Assembly (NCBI GenBank): GCA_964395095.1
Contig: CAYMZZ010000002.1
Span: 186,001 to 250,000, forward strand
DNA from: CAYMZZ01 sp964395095
GTDB lineage: Bacteria; Bacteroidota; Bacteroidia; Chitinophagales; Chitinophagaceae
DNA: 64,000 bases
Direction of reading: 5' to 3'
This document shows, one piece after another, positions 61,791-64,000 of this stretch; the first letter of the stretch is position 1, and each line of letters begins with the position of its first letter. The notes under the pieces were generated by a model. The model ran no database searches. It saw nothing but the letters and a program-made list of their open reading frames with translations, and was not told the DNA's origin. The position numbers and the translations under genes were made by a program.

Positions 61791-64000
61791 TTAACGGATC
61801 CGGAAATAATCAAAATCCGCATAGCCACCAGCCTCCTTGCTACTAACACAAAACAATCCATACCGATAGCCCATGAAGTGGGGTAATGTGTACGACATCT
61901 TCATTTCCTTACCAATTTCAATCCAGGTCTTTTCATCGAGACTGTAGTAAAACCGGGCCCGATCTTTTCTTTCTGTAAAATCGCAATCGATCCGGAAATA
62001 AATTCTTTCCTGCGCAAGTGGGATGGCCGCTAGCTCTTCCGCTTCACCCGTTTCGGCCTGCACCAGCACGATCTTTTTCATATCCTTATCTTTTCGCACG
62101 GCCAGTACAGCATAATTTTTCTGCAAAAGACAAAGCCCTGCCCAATCGCCCGTTTTCAAACCCGCTGTTTCCAACGCTATGCTGCCGCTGCATTGCGGGC
62201 CAAAGGTTCTTTGTGTGAGCATATTCCGGCTTTGCAGAATAGAACTATCCACCCTGCCGGTGCGCAAGCGGAGAAAGCCTTTGTGTTCCGAAAGGGACCA
62301 GTACCGATTGTCAGGATTATGATTCCACTGCCAAAAAAGTGGGAGCGGCTTTTCCCTGCGCTTCCGGTCAAAGGCATCGGAACCCACGAAGGTCGGTATC
62401 CCCACTCTTGCAGGTGGGAGATTCAACAGGTCGGGTACTTTACCTTCCACACCCAATACCGGCCAATCCTTTTCCCAGGTTACGGGTACCAGGTAAGGTA
62501 TTCGGCCCACGGCGCCATAGTCGCGAAAAAGATAAGCCCAGTAGCGGCCCGCCGTATCACTCACTAATCCGCCCTGCGCCACGCCCTTGTCTTGCAAAGC
62601 AACACGCCCTTCCCAGGGCCCCTCCAGTGAGCGAGCCCGATGAATAACAACGGTGCGCATACCGCCGCGGGGCCAGGTGATATGAAAAAGATAGTACCAG
62701 TCATTGATCCGAAATAGCTGCGAACCTTCGGCCTGCAATCCGATATTATTTCCCGTGGGTGCGCTGGCATTTTTTATCAGCACCCTTTCCGTGCCGGCTT
62801 TGATACCCGAAAGGTCTTCTTTCATTTCCATGATCCTGATTTCGCCCGCACCATACACCATCCAGGTCTTTCCATCTTCATCAAAGAAAAGGCTATGGTC
62901 GTGATAGGCGGGAGGAAAACTGATCCGCTTCCAGGGGCCTTTCTCTATATTCTTTGTCGAAAAAATATAGGTCTTTCCCGTGGTGGAGGAGAAAGTACTT
63001 ACATAAAAAGTTTTGTTGTGATAGCGCAGGCTGCTGGCCCAGGATCCCCGGCCATAAGCATTACGACCATTTTCCAGGTTCAGCTCATCCGTATTGGCGA
63101 GCGTGTCATAAGCATAGCCGATCAGTTCCCAGTTGACGAGATCAGTAGATTTCAGCAAGGGAACCCCCGGGCTCATGTGCATACTGGTGGTACTCATATA
63201 ATAGGTGGAGCCTACCCGTATCATGGAGGCATCGGGGAAATCCGCGAAAATAATGGGATTGCTTGCGGGCATGCTATCGGCAGCAAGCAGCACAATGCTG
63301 TCCCCGGGCTGGGTAGGTATATCGTAGAGCCAGGTAGGGTAGGGTTCGTCGGGAGCAGCATTTGTGCTGCTGTGGAGTAGCGGTGTTTTTAGGCTATCTA
63401 CATAAAAGAAGGGATTGGGGTTTTCGCCTGTTGCTGTTCGCAACATTATGGCATTTGCAGATTGCAGTGGTTGCGGCGCACGAATGCGCAGGTGGCCACC
63501 CAGGCGCGATCGAATGACTATTCGGGTAATCCGGCCATCTTTCCAGCTCAGTTCTTCCAGCTCAAATCCGCCACGGGCCAGCAATCCGGATACCGTTCCG
63601 CTTTTTTTCCATTCATCGGGCAGGGCGGGCAACAGGTGAAGGGCGCCATCATGGCTTTGCAGCAGCATTTCGGCGATGCCTGCGCTGCAACCAAAATTGC
63701 CATCGATCTGAAAGGGTGGATGCGCATCAAAGAGATTGTTGTAAGTGCCACCCCCACCGGCATTGGTACCTGCCGGACTCAATTGATCCTTTATCAGTTT
63801 CAGCGCATGATTGCCATCGAGCAGGCGGGCCCAGCAGTTTACCTTCCAGCCCATGCTCCAGCCGGTGGAAATATCGCTGCGGTGAATAAGGGTTTGCCTG
63901 GCCGCTTTGCTAAGTGCCGGCTGGCGAAAGGGCGATATCTGGCTCGAAGGGAAAAGACCATAGAGATGCGAAATATGCCGGTGCTCATCGTTGGGATCGT
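61791..64000 (-). CDS. GH95-GH43 fusion glycoside hydrolase (5' end beyond the window)
   Basis: The minus-strand frame is open to the window edge, so the true start is outside. The visible N-terminal part is the C-terminal half of a GH95 enzyme: DEHRHISHLYGLFPSSQISP, HRSDISTGWSMGWKVNCWAR, FQIDGNFGCSAGIAEMLLQS. GH95 contains alpha-L-fucosidases and alpha-L-galactosidases. After about residue 200 of the internal ATG frame a full GH43-like propeller follows: FADFPDASMIRVGSTYYMST (base Asp), DHSLFFDEDGKTWMVYGAGE (pKa Asp), GLQAEGSQLFRINDWYYLF (acid Glu), with a C-terminal beta-sandwich. No stop separates the two. GH43 enzymes act on arabinose, xylose or galactose. It would trim side chains from the glycan. 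Confidence 0.88.
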   Translation of the reverse strand, partial: DPNDEHRHISHLYGLFPSSQISPFRQPALSKAARQTLIHRSDISTGWSMGWKVNCWARLLDGNHALKLIKDQLSPAGTNAGGGGTYNNLFDAHPPFQIDGNFGCSAGIAEMLLQSHDGALHLLPALPDEWKKSGTVSGLLARGGFELEELSWKDGRITRIVIRSRLGGHLRIRAPQPLQSANAIMLRTATGENPNPFFYVDSLKTPLLHSSTNAAPDEPYPTWLYDIPTQPGDSIVLLAADSMPASNPIIFADFPDASMIRVGSTYYMSTTSMHMSPGVPLLKSTDLVNWELIGYAYDTLANTDELNLENGRNAYGRGSWASSLRYHNKTFYVSTFSSTTGKTYIFSTKNIEKGPWKRISFPPAYHDHSLFFDEDGKTWMVYGAGEIRIMEMKEDLSGIKAGTERVLIKNASAPTGNNIGLQAEGSQLFRINDWYYLFHITWPRGGMRTVVIHRARSLEGPWEGRVALQDKGVAQGGLVSDTAGRYWAYLFRDYGAVGRIPYLVPVTWEKDWPVLGVEGKVPDLLNLPPARVGIPTFVGSDAFDRKRREKPLPLFWQWNHNPDNRYWSLSEHKGFLRLRTGRVDSSILQSRNMLTQRTFGPQCSGSIALETAGLKTGDWAGLCLLQKNYAVLAVRKDKDMKKIVLVQAETGEAEELAAIPLAQERIYFRIDCDFTERKDRARFYYSLDEKTWIEIGKEMKMSYTLPHFMGYRYGLFCVSSKEAGGYADFDYFRIR

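Overview
The window looks like a chromosomal segment of a Bacteroidota bacterium, most likely Chitinophagaceae or a close relative. The evidence is SusC/SusD pairs, a one-piece hybrid two-component regulator, many lipoproteins with short lipoboxes, TAnnTTTG promoter boxes, and core genes of roughly 50% GC. It is a patchwork of core genes, two AT-rich accessory regions and a large polysaccharide utilization locus (PUL).

Layout. 1-0.54 kb: the 3' end of mnmE. 0.8-9 kb: an AT-rich defence island. It holds a broken excisionase-type gene, an AAA+ ATPase/subtilase pair (IetAS-like), a dGTPase with a small upstream ORF, a RhuM tail fragment and an XRE/AbiEii toxin-antitoxin pair with a palindromic operator. 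9.2-12.8 kb: a cobalamin riboswitch in front of class I ribonucleotide reductase genes nrdB-nrdA, then a GNAT gene. 12.9-17 kb: a TonB-dependent receptor behind two copies of one palindromic operator, and a secreted metallopeptidase on the opposite strand.

17.4-29.4 kb is the most unusual part. About a dozen genes all lie on the + strand and are unrelated to each other: a VOC protein, an HhH-GPD glycosylase, a lipoprotein, a two-gene DUF4145-like pair, a SIR2-like protein, DinB plus a small partner, a membrane PIN-like protein, a frameshifted DUF4062 gene and an EF-Tu-domain-2-like protein. Most are separated by about 130-200 nt imperfect palindromes that start GCTAAC and end GTTAGC. These resemble integron attC sites in layout but not in exact core sequence. 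The tail of the VOC gene and its downstream region occur three times, the later copies decayed. I read this as an integrase-less gene-cassette array of a Bacteroidota type.

29.4-35.3 kb: a SymE-like toxin gene inside nested inverted repeats, an AraC regulator, a beta-propeller lipoprotein behind a telomere-like heptamer repeat, small lipoproteins, membrane proteins and several decayed genes. 35.4-64 kb: a PUL with a hybrid two-component regulator, GH2 beta-galactosidase, three S1-type sulfatases, SusC/SusD, galactokinase and galactose-1-phosphate uridylyltransferase, a GH128-like hydrolase, a beta-helix protein, another TonB receptor and a GH95-GH43 fusion that runs off the right edge. Together these suggest uptake and desulfation of a sulfated, galactose-rich glycan, with the released galactose entering the Leloir pathway. 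All family assignments are read from motifs; no database search was run.
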